Under the pieces are notes generated by a model, which made no database searches, was not told the origin of the DNA, and was given only the letters and a program-made list of their open reading frames with translations. The position numbers and the translations under genes were made by a program. This document shows, piece by piece, positions 42,325-50,299 of a stretch of 64,000 nucleotides of DNA (within the stretch, counting starts at the first letter, position 1; the number at the start of each line of letters is the position of its first letter). Source of the stretch: JAUVXE01 sp964349355 (lineage in GTDB: Bacteria > Actinomycetota > Coriobacteriia > Anaerosomatales > SLCP01); contig CAYGFZ010000003.1 of the NCBI GenBank assembly GCA_964349355.1, forward strand, positions 1 to 64,000, read 5' to 3'.

Positions 42325-43212
42325 CTACTCGACCGACCACTGCGCAGGATGATGGGCAGGCGTCTTAAGCAGGCGCGCGTCCTTCTCTTTTAGGGCTCGC
42401 ATGAAGCTGATCACGCACTCAGCGATACCTGTCAGGACGGTGTGTTGTCGCTCGCAGATCTCGCACGGGGCGTGAAGCACCCCGACGATCGTGTCCCTGC
42501 TCTCACGGTTCACAGTGCGGCAGTCGTTCTTCACGGCCACCAGATCGACAAAGGGCCGGAACGGTTCGAGAAGGTCGTCCGCGAGATTGAACGCGTTGAG
42601 CTGCGAATCGTGCTGGATGCCGAGAGGTGGATAGAGGCCGTGAGCGACGAGGCTGCGCGCCACAGCTGCTCGCACTATGGCGTATCCGTAGTCGAGAGCT
42701 CGGTCCACGCCGGCTCCGCTGTGGCGCCCCGTTCCCGGCATCAGGCGGGGGAAGTAGTACCGTGCTGCGGTTGCTTCGACATTGCCGGTGTCTCCTGAGC
42801 GAACAAGTTCCGCATACTCGCGAAGTCGGTCGCCGCCTTCACGTTCGAGGATGTCGAGACATGTGGCTTGGTTCCGCACCTTGGACTTCACGACCTGCTG
42901 CCACAGTCGCTTCTTCAGCGGGAGCGTTGCCGCGAGTTGAAGGCGCGTGGCCGCAAGTTGGCGGCTGTGTCTATTGTGGGATAGAAGGATGCCGGTGGGG
43001 AGATGCTTGCTGTCACAGACCGCGGTCGCGACACCGTGAACTGCGAGTTGGGCGAGGGTGGCCGCAGAGACCCTGATACGAGGGTGCTCGAGCACGAGCA
43101 CAGCGATGTCTTCTGCGGGAATCGAAATCCGTTCCTCCTGGAGGACAACGAGCTGCCCCTGCCGGACGTGAATCTCGGCCTCATTCGCTATCACCACGGT
43201 TCGAAAAGCCAC
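42325..43212 (-). CDS. cas1: CRISPR-associated integrase Cas1 (type II)
   Basis: A 295-residue Cas1 that inserts new spacers with Cas2. The metal ligands are visible: Glu146 in VEATAARYYF, His201 in GIQHDSQLN, and Asp212/Asp213 in NLADDLLEPFRP. Length and sequence style are those of type II Cas1. The GTG start at 43212 lies inside the end of cas9, a 32-base overlap that suggests coupled translation. No cas4 or csn2 is present, which points to subtype II-C. Confidence 0.96.
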   Translation of the reverse strand: MAFRTVVIANEAEIHVRQGQLVVLQEERISIPAEDIAVLVLEHPRIRVSAATLAQLAVHGVATAVCDSKHLPTGILLSHNRHSRQLAATRLQLAATLPLKKRLWQQVVKSKVRNQATCLDILEREGGDRLREYAELVRSGDTGNVEATAARYYFPRLMPGTGRHSGAGVDRALDYGYAIVRAAVARSLVAHGLYPPLGIQHDSQLNAFNLADDLLEPFRPFVDLVAVKNDCRTVNRESRDTIVGVLHAPCEICERQHTVLTGIAECVISFMRALKEKDARLLKTPAHHPAQWSVE

Positions 43213-46200
43213 TGCGACGCTCCCGCCTCACACGATGCACTCGGCGCCCTAGTACGTCGACAACATGTTTCTCGAAACTGACGACGCCCTGGGCCACCCC
43301 TAACCTCTTCTTCCAGGAACGGTCGTGCCCCTCTAGGGTGATGCCCCCGTTTGATCGATCAGTCCCTTTGAAGTATCCAAACCAAACATCGGCTCCATCG
43401 CGCGATTTCTTTACCAGCCGCACGAGATCGTTCATGTACAGACTGAATGCAAAGCGGTACGAATCGTCGATCTCGCGCCAGTCCTCTTCTGCCTTGAAGG
43501 CGACGATCGCCCTGGTCGGCAGCACGTCGGCCGCAACGTCTTTCAGGTAAACTGGCACCAGGTAGAACTTGCTGTCACGCTCGAATACGTCCGTGCGCAC
43601 CATCGCGCCGTTGTCAGCAATTCCTCCGCGCACATGAGTGCCGCCGCTCGACGGGTCATCGTATACCCGGATGCTTCGAACACGGGGGGCTGTCCTGTCG
43701 GAGCGGCTGGGCTTGTAGAACGGCTCGCTGAAAGCTTTGGCGCCGTCACCGCCATGAGCGGCGAGCTGTCGTTCAAGGACCTCGTAGAGGGCGCGATCCC
43801 GTTGCGCGCCGACCATCCGTTTCAGCACGCGAGGCGTTAGATCTTCGAGGCGGACGCGCTTGCTGCTCATGATCCGACCTTTGTCGTCCCTGCCTTCTAC
43901 CCGCTTCACTGTCTCTTTGTGCGCCTCACCTCTGACCGTACGGTTCGGCATACGGCTGACTAGTATCGGCTTGGGATCAATCTCGGGCGAAACGAGGTCC
44001 GAGAGTGGGTCGTTCGAGAAACGGGCATCCAGGATCGACGCGGCCTGCGCCCGGAAACCTGTCCATGGCTCCGGGACATGGGTCGCGTCGATGACTTCAC
44101 CTGTGTCCTTGTCGAAGTATGTGCCCTCGTGGTTTCGTAGCGGGCGCACCGAAAAGAAGCGGCTGACGCCTTGCACCATGCCTCGGGTCGTCGCCGCGAT
44201 TACAATCGCATCCAGAGCATGATGGAGGTCACCTTCTGCTCGAAGCTTCTGGAACTGCCAGGCGCTCCGAAGGAACGCTGTCGCCCGGCCATTCACGGTC
44301 AACACCGGTCGCTGGAGTTCACCTGTGAACTCCAGGTTGTCTTCGATGTAGTTCTTGAGATAGCGAGCGATGTACCGGGTGTCATTCAAGTTGCGCTCGC
44401 GAAACTCCTCGGCGATGCGTTCATCGAACTCCTTGCGCAGGAGTCGCTCTCGCTTCGGAAACGGCAGGTGCATCGAGAGGACGCGCTCCTCGAACTCATG
44501 CCAGCGCTGTGGGTCGCTCCCGAGGTATTCGAACGGCGTGCGCTCTCGCTTGTTCCGGTTCTCGGAAGTCGTAACGAGCACCTTGTTCATGTAGCCGTTA
44601 TCGAACGACCGCGACTGGGGGAGCACATGATCTATCTCGGCTACTCCGGGCTCGCCGGAGAACAACCGACTAGGCTCGATGTAGGCACCGCTGTAGACGC
44701 ACCTGCCTCCCTGTTCCTTCCAGAGCCGCTGCTTGAGGAGGTCCACGCCGCGTGGTTCTGCCATCCCGAACTTCGTGCGGAGGTCCTCGAGAATCTCTTC
44801 CTTTGCGTCTCGGTTACGCTTTTGCCGTCTCTCCACCTCCTCGCGATCCTTGCGAGAGCGCGCTACGTCACGCCCGAGTTCTATATTGAGAGCTTCGATG
44901 GAGCCGTACTCAGCGATGACCGCATTCAGCACCTTGCGTGTCTGCGAGAGGGCCCGCAGCACCACCGGATTCCTGATCTCTCCGGCAGGGAGCGCTGGCA
45001 GTTTGGCGTGCTTCTCTCCGCTGTCCCGGGAGGAGTGGTTCAGGTCGGCCGCTCTGCATGCATCGGAGTACGAGAGACCTGCTTCCATGTGGGGAAGAAT
45101 CGCGAGCAAGGTCTCGCGTGACAGGTGCCCATTGCCGGAGAAGCGGAGTGGCTGGAGCGCGGCCGCCACATCCTCTTCAAGGTCAAGTGCGCCGAGCTCT
45201 CGCCCGATCGATTCATCGTACTTATAGTACGTGAGAACCTCGCCCACGCGGTCCAGCATCTCCGTGTCGCTCGAGAGGGCCACCCAAGCGTCGTCCGAGA
45301 CCGCAGAGACCCCTTCACGCATCTGGTGCCAGGCCTTGGGGTGTGGAAGTCGCTCCTTCTTCTCTACAGCCAGATCTTCCGGCGCACGACTGTTGTAGCG
45401 TACCCCTGCGAACCGGGCCTCCTGCGGCAGTTTGAGAAGAGCCCGGACATCGGCGCATGTCAGTGATGTCTTTCGTCCATACACCTTGTCGAGAACCTTG
45501 GCTCGCTGATCCGCGGTCAGTCCCGTGCGTGGCTCGCCCGGCAGCGAGTAACGTACGTTGTGAAGCTTGTCGAGGATCCGGAATCGTTCGAACGTGAAGC
45601 ACGCAAGAGGGATACGAGGGTTAGCGCCGTCGATACTGCATCGTCCTACCATTGCGCGGAGGGCTTCGCCCTCGGTGATGGGGGCCTGCCACGTCAAGAT
45701 CTCGACGTACCGCTTCTCAAGTTCGGGACCAGCATGCGGGTTCCCGAGGTGCCGTTGTGTTTCGAAGAGGTCTCGTACCTCGTCGAGCAACTGTTCGCGT
45801 GAGATGACCCCCTTGTAGTCGCCCTTGTTTCGCTGGCTTTCGGTGAACTTCTCGTCTCGCAGCAGCATCTCACCGACGGTGCGGTAGCCGCGCTCGGACA
45901 TCAGCTCATCATTGGCAGAGATGGCGGACTTGACCACGCCCTCATTATCGTCGTCGCGATCAGATAGGCGCATCGACTTGTATCCTCGGCGCTTGCACAA
46001 TTGGCTGAGGACCCGCGCCCATTCACGTTCCGACAGGCGGCGAGATAGACCTTCTACGCGGAGCTCGTAAGGGGTTTGATCCGCTGAAGCCGGAACGAAT
46101 GCGACAGCTAACTCTTCTTCCGTCAGCATTCCGCTCGAGCGGATCAGATCCCGTAGGTGCTGCATCCTGATTCGCCGCCTGCGTAGCCGGCGCCGGATTG

Positions 46201-46363
46201 AGCGAGCTTGCCGTCGCGGCTCAGCGAGTGAGGCGCCGGTCTTCGGGTTCTCGGCGGCCTGGAAGATGCGCACCCCTGCGCCGAGAATCTCCTCGGCGTC
46301 CGTGTCTATGACGGCCCAGCCGACCGAAGCGATTCCGACGTCGAGTCCGACTCTTAGGCCCAT
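43181..46363 (-). CDS. cas9: CRISPR-associated endonuclease Cas9, type II-C
   Basis: A compact 1060-residue Cas9, the RNA-guided DNA nuclease of the locus. RuvC-I is GLDVGIASVGWAV (Asp8). The arginine-rich bridge helix spans about 50-70. RuvC-II is ALNIELGRD (Glu495). The HNH domain has CVYSG and EIDHVLPQSRSFDNG (His579) then TTSENRNKR (Asn602). RuvC-III is DLHHALDAIVIAA (Asp718). About 340 residues after that form the PAM-interacting end. The ATG at 46363 follows GGGGGAGAC; the frame is open upstream through the tracrRNA but is not coding there. All catalytic residues are present. Confidence 0.97.
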   Translation of the reverse strand: MGLRVGLDVGIASVGWAVIDTDAEEILGAGVRIFQAAENPKTGASLAEPRRQARSIRRRLRRRRIRMQHLRDLIRSSGMLTEEELAVAFVPASADQTPYELRVEGLSRRLSEREWARVLSQLCKRRGYKSMRLSDRDDDNEGVVKSAISANDELMSERGYRTVGEMLLRDEKFTESQRNKGDYKGVISREQLLDEVRDLFETQRHLGNPHAGPELEKRYVEILTWQAPITEGEALRAMVGRCSIDGANPRIPLACFTFERFRILDKLHNVRYSLPGEPRTGLTADQRAKVLDKVYGRKTSLTCADVRALLKLPQEARFAGVRYNSRAPEDLAVEKKERLPHPKAWHQMREGVSAVSDDAWVALSSDTEMLDRVGEVLTYYKYDESIGRELGALDLEEDVAAALQPLRFSGNGHLSRETLLAILPHMEAGLSYSDACRAADLNHSSRDSGEKHAKLPALPAGEIRNPVVLRALSQTRKVLNAVIAEYGSIEALNIELGRDVARSRKDREEVERRQKRNRDAKEEILEDLRTKFGMAEPRGVDLLKQRLWKEQGGRCVYSGAYIEPSRLFSGEPGVAEIDHVLPQSRSFDNGYMNKVLVTTSENRNKRERTPFEYLGSDPQRWHEFEERVLSMHLPFPKRERLLRKEFDERIAEEFRERNLNDTRYIARYLKNYIEDNLEFTGELQRPVLTVNGRATAFLRSAWQFQKLRAEGDLHHALDAIVIAATTRGMVQGVSRFFSVRPLRNHEGTYFDKDTGEVIDATHVPEPWTGFRAQAASILDARFSNDPLSDLVSPEIDPKPILVSRMPNRTVRGEAHKETVKRVEGRDDKGRIMSSKRVRLEDLTPRVLKRMVGAQRDRALYEVLERQLAAHGGDGAKAFSEPFYKPSRSDRTAPRVRSIRVYDDPSSGGTHVRGGIADNGAMVRTDVFERDSKFYLVPVYLKDVAADVLPTRAIVAFKAEEDWREIDDSYRFAFSLYMNDLVRLVKKSRDGADVWFGYFKGTDRSNGGITLEGHDRSWKKRLGVAQGVVSFEKHVVDVLGRRVHRVRRERRSGFSNRGDSE

Positions 46364-46430
46364 GTCTCCCCCTTGAGGACGTTGACGCTTCCCAGATTGA
46401 ACTACCGCTGTGACATTGACAAATCCAGGG

Positions 46431-46542
46431 GATAAAGGACGCCCCGAAGACCAGGGGTCGCCGGGGCGGAGCCTTACGCTTTCGCTTATCTTAGCAAGCC
46501 CGCCACACTCCGAAATGCTACGAGATGAAGACAAGCCAGCGC
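46431..46542 (-). ncRNA. tracrRNA
   Basis: Positions 46489-46523 match the CRISPR repeat almost end to end, so the minus-strand RNA is an anti-repeat. The only internal break is a small bulge (TCC of the repeat against four tracr bases), as in other type II duplexes; the remaining changes are G-U pairs or the last base. Downstream on the minus strand come GATAAGCGAAAGCG, then a hairpin of GCCCCG (46462-46467) with CGGGGC (46441-46446) and an inner GACC/GGTC stem, then GTCCTTTAT. It has the same direction as cas9 and lies just ahead of it. The ends are predicted. Confidence 0.9.
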
Positions 46543-46548
46543 ATTCGA

Positions 46549-46554
46549 TGTATA
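46549..46554 (-). promoter_or_regulatory. Extended -10 promoter of the tracrRNA
   Basis: On the minus strand TGG is followed by TATACA, a good extended -10, seven bases before the predicted tracrRNA start near 46542. No strong -35 is seen. Confidence 0.6.
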
Positions 46555-46668
46555 CCACAACTGGCGATAGCCTTCCAGAGCACCTGGATCCACGCCAAGC
46601 ACACGCGTTGGCGTTTAGACTTGAGCGCAAGATACTCAGCCCCTTGGCGAACTACCTGATGAACGGGG

Positions 46669-46697
46669 TTGTATGCTCGGCCCCGTCACGTTAGAAT
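46669..46697 (+). promoter_or_regulatory. Sigma-70-type promoter of groES-groEL
   Basis: TTGTAT (46669-46674), a 17-base spacer, then TAGAAT (46692-46697). Transcription would start near 46704, right at the CIRCE operator, and leave an untranslated leader of about 160 bases. Confidence 0.65.
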
Positions 46698-46707
46698 TCG
46701 AAGCTGT

Positions 46708-46734
46708 CTGGCACTCGTGCCGTGAGAGTGCTAG
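46708..46734 (+). promoter_or_regulatory. CIRCE operator (HrcA binding site)
   Basis: CTGGCACTC, nine bases, GAGTGCTAG. It matches the CIRCE consensus TTAGCACTC-N9-GAGTGCTAA at all but the outermost positions. It overlaps the predicted start of transcription, the usual place for HrcA repression of groES-groEL. No hrcA gene lies in the window. Confidence 0.88.
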
Positions 46735-46862
46735 CAGGCGTGACCTCTGGCTGCGAACGGGTAGATACCTATTCGCATCCGGGTACGCTCTGGGGTCGAA
46801 GACGGTCCCTAATGAGATCCGGTATCTGTCAGGACGGTTCGAACGAAATAGGAGGGCAGCAG

Positions 46863-47150
46863 ATGAAACTCAAGCCGCTGGGCGACCGTGTGGTCGTCAA
46901 AGCCGCCGAGGCCGAGGAGCAGACCGCGAGCGGCCTGTTCATTCCCGACACCGCGAAGGAGAAGCCCCAGAAGGGCACAGTCATCGCCGTGGGAGATGGT
47001 CGTTTCGAGGACGGCAACCGCGTCCCGCTCGACGTCGCCGAGGGTGACACCATCATCTACAGCAAGTACGGCGGAACCGAGATCAAGCTCGAGGGTGATG
47101 AGTACATGATCCTCTCCGAGCGCGACATCCTCGCCGTCGTCCAGGATTAG
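46863..47150 (+). CDS. groES: Co-chaperonin GroES
   Basis: A 95-residue GroES, the heptameric lid of GroEL. It has MKLKPLGDRVVVKAAEAEEQ-type start, SGLFIPDTAKEKPQKG with the mobile loop, and YGGTEIKLEGDEYMIL. The ATG at 46863 follows AGGAGGG; the frame is open to 46722 but that part includes the CIRCE site and is leader. It is followed by groEL after 44 bases. Confidence 0.97.
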   Translation: MKLKPLGDRVVVKAAEAEEQTASGLFIPDTAKEKPQKGTVIAVGDGRFEDGNRVPLDVAEGDTIIYSKYGGTEIKLEGDEYMILSERDILAVVQD

Positions 47151-47194
47151 CGATTTCCATCAATCCACCGATTCAGAAGGAGGGGATACCTTAG

Positions 47195-48820
47195 ATGGCT
47201 AAGGAGATCCGGTTTGACGAGGAGGCCCGCAGGGGCCTCGAGGCTGGCGTCAACAAGCTGGCCGAGGCGGTCAAGGTCACGCTCGGCCCCAAGGGCCGTT
47301 ACGTCGTGCTCGAGAAGAAGTTCGGCGCACCGACCATCACCAACGACGGCGTGACCATCGCCCGCGAGATCGAGCTCGAGGATGCCCTGGAGAACATGGG
47401 CGCCCAGCTCGTCAAGGAAGTCGCCACCAAGACCAACGATGTCGCCGGTGACGGAACCACCACCGCGACCCTGCTCGCTCAGGTCATCGTGCGTGAAGGT
47501 CTGCGCAACGTCGCCGCCGGCGCCAACCCGCTTGCGATCAAGCGTGGCATCGAGAAGTCCGTCGACGCCGTGGTCGAGGCCATCAAGGCCAACGCCAAGG
47601 AGATCGAGGACAAGGAGGAGATCGCCCACGTAGGTGCCATCTCCGCCGCTGACGATCTCATCGGCAGCAAGATCGCGGAGGCAATGGAGGTCGTAGGCAA
47701 GGACGGCGTCATTACCGTCGAGGAGTCGCAGACCTTCGGCATCGACATCGAGACCGTCGAGGGCATGCAGTTCGACAAGGGCTATGTCTCCCCGTACATG
47801 GTTACCGATCCCGACCGCATGGAGGCAGTGCTCAACGAGCCGCTGATCCTCATCGCGAACAGCAAGATCGGCTCGATCCAGGACCTGCTGCCCGTTCTCG
47901 AGAAGGTCATGCAGTCCGGTAAGCAGCTTCTCATCATCGCCGAGGATGTCGAGGGCGAGGCTCTCGCGACGCTCGTCGTGAACAAGCTGCGCGGCACGTT
48001 CACGTGTGTCGCCGTCAAGGCTCCGGGCTTCGGCGACCGCCGCAAGCGCATGATGGAGGATATCGCCATCGTCACCGGCGGTAAGGTCATCTCCGAGGAG
48101 CTCGGCATGAAGCTCGAGGGTGCCACTCTTGAGCTGCTCGGTCGGGCCAAGACGGTCAAGATCACCAAGGACGACACCACGATCATCGATGGCGCCGGTT
48201 CCGAGGACGAGATCAAGGCCCGCATCAACCAGATCAAGAACGAGATCGAGAACTCCGACTCTGACTTCGATCGTGAGAAGCTCCAGGAGCGTCTGGCCAA
48301 GCTCTCCGGCGGCGTGGCCGTCATCAAGGTGGGTGCGGCGACCGAGGTCGAGCTGAAAGAGAAGAAGCACCGCATCGAGGACGCACTGCAGGCGACCCGC
48401 GCGGCAGTCGAGGAGGGCATCGTGGCAGGCGGTGGCGTCGCGCTCGTGGACGCAGCCCCGGCACTCGACGCACTCGACCTCCCCGAGGAGGAGATGATCG
48501 GCGTCAAGATCATCCGCAAGTCCCTCGAGGAGCCTCTCAAGACCATCGCGGCCAACGCCGGTCATGAGGGTTCCGTCGTTGTCGAGAAGGTCAAGGCGCT
48601 CGGCAAGGGCAACGGCCTGAACGCCGCAACCGGCGAGTACGGCGACCTGATGGCCATGGGCATCATCGATCCGGTCAAGGTCACCCGCTTCGCGCTTCAG
48701 AACGCCGCGTCGATCGCCGCGCTCATCCTCATCACCGAGACGACGATCAACGACCTCCCGGCCAAGGACGATGGCGCCGCAGCCATGGCGGGAATGGGCG
48801 GCATGGGCGGCATGATGTAA
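47195..48820 (+). CDS. groEL: Chaperonin GroEL
   Basis: A 541-residue GroEL with VTLGPKGRYVVLEKKFGAP, NDGVTIAREIELED, the ATP-site GDGTTTATLLAQ and the C-terminal GGMGGMM tail. The tail is the short methionine/glycine type that sits in the ring cavity. AAGGAGGGG precedes the ATG. A perfect hairpin terminator follows the stop. Confidence 0.97.
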   Translation: MAKEIRFDEEARRGLEAGVNKLAEAVKVTLGPKGRYVVLEKKFGAPTITNDGVTIAREIELEDALENMGAQLVKEVATKTNDVAGDGTTTATLLAQVIVREGLRNVAAGANPLAIKRGIEKSVDAVVEAIKANAKEIEDKEEIAHVGAISAADDLIGSKIAEAMEVVGKDGVITVEESQTFGIDIETVEGMQFDKGYVSPYMVTDPDRMEAVLNEPLILIANSKIGSIQDLLPVLEKVMQSGKQLLIIAEDVEGEALATLVVNKLRGTFTCVAVKAPGFGDRRKRMMEDIAIVTGGKVISEELGMKLEGATLELLGRAKTVKITKDDTTIIDGAGSEDEIKARINQIKNEIENSDSDFDREKLQERLAKLSGGVAVIKVGAATEVELKEKKHRIEDALQATRAAVEEGIVAGGGVALVDAAPALDALDLPEEEMIGVKIIRKSLEEPLKTIAANAGHEGSVVVEKVKALGKGNGLNAATGEYGDLMAMGIIDPVKVTRFALQNAASIAALILITETTINDLPAKDDGAAAMAGMGGMGGMM

Positions 48821-48853
48821 CACCGCGCCACGGCGCACCGCCACCGCACGAAC

Positions 48854-48889
48854 CGAGAGGCCCCCGGCGACAACGCCGGGGGCCTCTCG
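48854..48889 (+). terminator. Terminator after groEL
   Basis: CGAGAGGCCCCCGGCG (48854-48869) and CGCCGGGGGCCTCTCG (48874-48889) form a perfect 16-pair stem with the four-base loop ACAA. No T-tract follows, but stem strength and position support the call. Confidence 0.75.
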
Positions 48890-48996
48890 TGTCGGTCCGC
48901 CGCCGCCGGCCGGAACAGGACTACTATGCGAGGCTTCGCGAACTCGGGACCACGTGGGAAGTGCAGGCGTTCGATCCGCTCATGGATGGCATGTGA
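48889..48996 (+). CDS. Small open frame of unknown function, possibly a gene remnant
   Basis: A GTG-led frame of 35 codons containing PEQDYYARLRELGTTWEVQ and ending FDPLMDGM. The composition looks protein-like, but no ribosome-binding site precedes it and it starts on the last base of the groEL terminator. It could be the tail of a lost gene or simply chance in GC-rich DNA. I do not recognise it. Confidence 0.2.
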   Translation: MSVRRRRPEQDYYARLRELGTTWEVQAFDPLMDGM

Positions 48997-49023
48997 GAGC
49001 GTCCCGGCAGTCAGGGTGCAGGG

Positions 49024-50178
49024 CTACACCTTCTCCGCAGCGTGTGACCCGGTCAGGTTCCGGTAGTGACCTAGCATCTCCTCGGCCATTATGCGGATGT
49101 CGTAGTGCGCAGCTTTCGCAGTTGCTGCCTCGGCCATTCGCGACCGTAGTGGTTCGTCACGAGTGAGCCGCGTCATCCGCTCCGCGAATGCGTCGGCATC
49201 TTCGGGTACGAGGAAGCCGGTCACGTCGTTTTCGATAATGTCGCCGACGCCCGGCGAGGTGACCCCGATGGCGGGCAGCCCGGTAGCGAACGCTTCCATG
49301 ATCACGAGCGGGTGGACCTCGGAGACCGAAGCGGTCACGAACACGTCTGCGGACGCGAGGCGGCCGGGCACTTCAGCGTAGGGGGTGAGCCCCGCAAAGT
49401 GGACGCGATCGGACAGTCCTGCGGCCGCGACCGCCTTCTCCGATGCCGCGCGGGCTGTCCCCTCACCGAGCACAAGCAGGCACACACGCTCATCCTCCGA
49501 GGCGGCCTTGATGAAGGCCCGTACGAGCAGGTCCATGTTCTTCTCGTTGCTCACGCGCCCGAGGTAGCAGAAGACTACAGAACTCTTGGCGAACCCGTAG
49601 TGCGACCGGTCGATCGGTGCAGCCGGGTTGCGGAACGGCTCGGTGTCGATACAGTTCGAGAGCAGAACAGAGTGGTCCGTCACACCGAACTCAGAGAGCC
49701 ATGTCTGAATCCCCGGAGAGGGGCAGATCACGAGATCGATGTCGTGGGCGAAGTCGTGGAGGTAGTGCTTGATGTAGGCGTAGCGCATAGCCCTGGGAAC
49801 GAACCACGCATACGTATCCGAGTACAGGTCGTAGCGCGTGTGGTTCGTGAACACGATCGGCACTCCGGCATCCCTGCAGTATTCGAGGGCGACCCTGCCG
49901 GATACGAACGGGTGATGGACGTGCGCGATATCGAGCGTAGGGATGACACGTTTCGCCTCAGAAGAGAGGATCAGGCCCATCTGCCATCCGGTGTCGCCCC
50001 AGGGGACGGCGGGGGAGCGGACCACGTTGGGTTCGGAGTCCTCGTACTCGGTGTTGCCAAAGGTGAAGACCCAGACCTCGTGTCCGAGTTCTTCGAAGCG
50101 GCGCTTGTAGAGGTCGATATAGTTGGTGACGCCACTCAGGTGTGGCTTGTACATGTCGGCGAACATGCCGATTCGCAA
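49024..50178 (-). CDS. Glycosyltransferase, GT4 family
   Basis: A 384-residue GT-B protein. The N-terminal domain has MRIGMFADMYKPHLSGVTNY and the histidine motif DIAHVHHPFVSG. The C-terminal nucleotide-sugar domain has FCYLGRVSNEKNMDLLVRAF and ASVSEVHPLVIMEAFATGLP, where the Glu pair of the EX7E motif lies. It resembles lipid glycosyltransferases that act on diacylglycerol, and a glycolipid role is only inferred. It is transcribed away from ychF and has no obvious operon partner. Confidence 0.85.
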   Translation of the reverse strand: MRIGMFADMYKPHLSGVTNYIDLYKRRFEELGHEVWVFTFGNTEYEDSEPNVVRSPAVPWGDTGWQMGLILSSEAKRVIPTLDIAHVHHPFVSGRVALEYCRDAGVPIVFTNHTRYDLYSDTYAWFVPRAMRYAYIKHYLHDFAHDIDLVICPSPGIQTWLSEFGVTDHSVLLSNCIDTEPFRNPAAPIDRSHYGFAKSSVVFCYLGRVSNEKNMDLLVRAFIKAASEDERVCLLVLGEGTARAASEKAVAAAGLSDRVHFAGLTPYAEVPGRLASADVFVTASVSEVHPLVIMEAFATGLPAIGVTSPGVGDIIENDVTGFLVPEDADAFAERMTRLTRDEPLRSRMAEAATAKAAHYDIRIMAEEMLGHYRNLTGSHAAEKV

Positions 50179-50299
50179 TGGTCATCCTCCTTGGGCGTGA
50201 TGCCGGAGCGTGCAGTGGCGGCGAAGGGGCGCGTCGAGTAGCATACGTACGGCGCGTCACCCCACCGGGTCGCTATGAGCATACCTTTAGGAGATACCC

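Noticed and set aside
46364..46630. An 89-residue N-terminal extension of Cas9
   Set aside because: The frame is open, but it covers the tracrRNA. RuvC-I must begin near the N-terminus, and GGGGGAGAC marks the ATG at 46363.
46410..46694. 94-codon + strand frame over the tracrRNA region
   Set aside because: It runs antisense to the tracrRNA and its promoter, and no ribosome-binding site or homology is visible.
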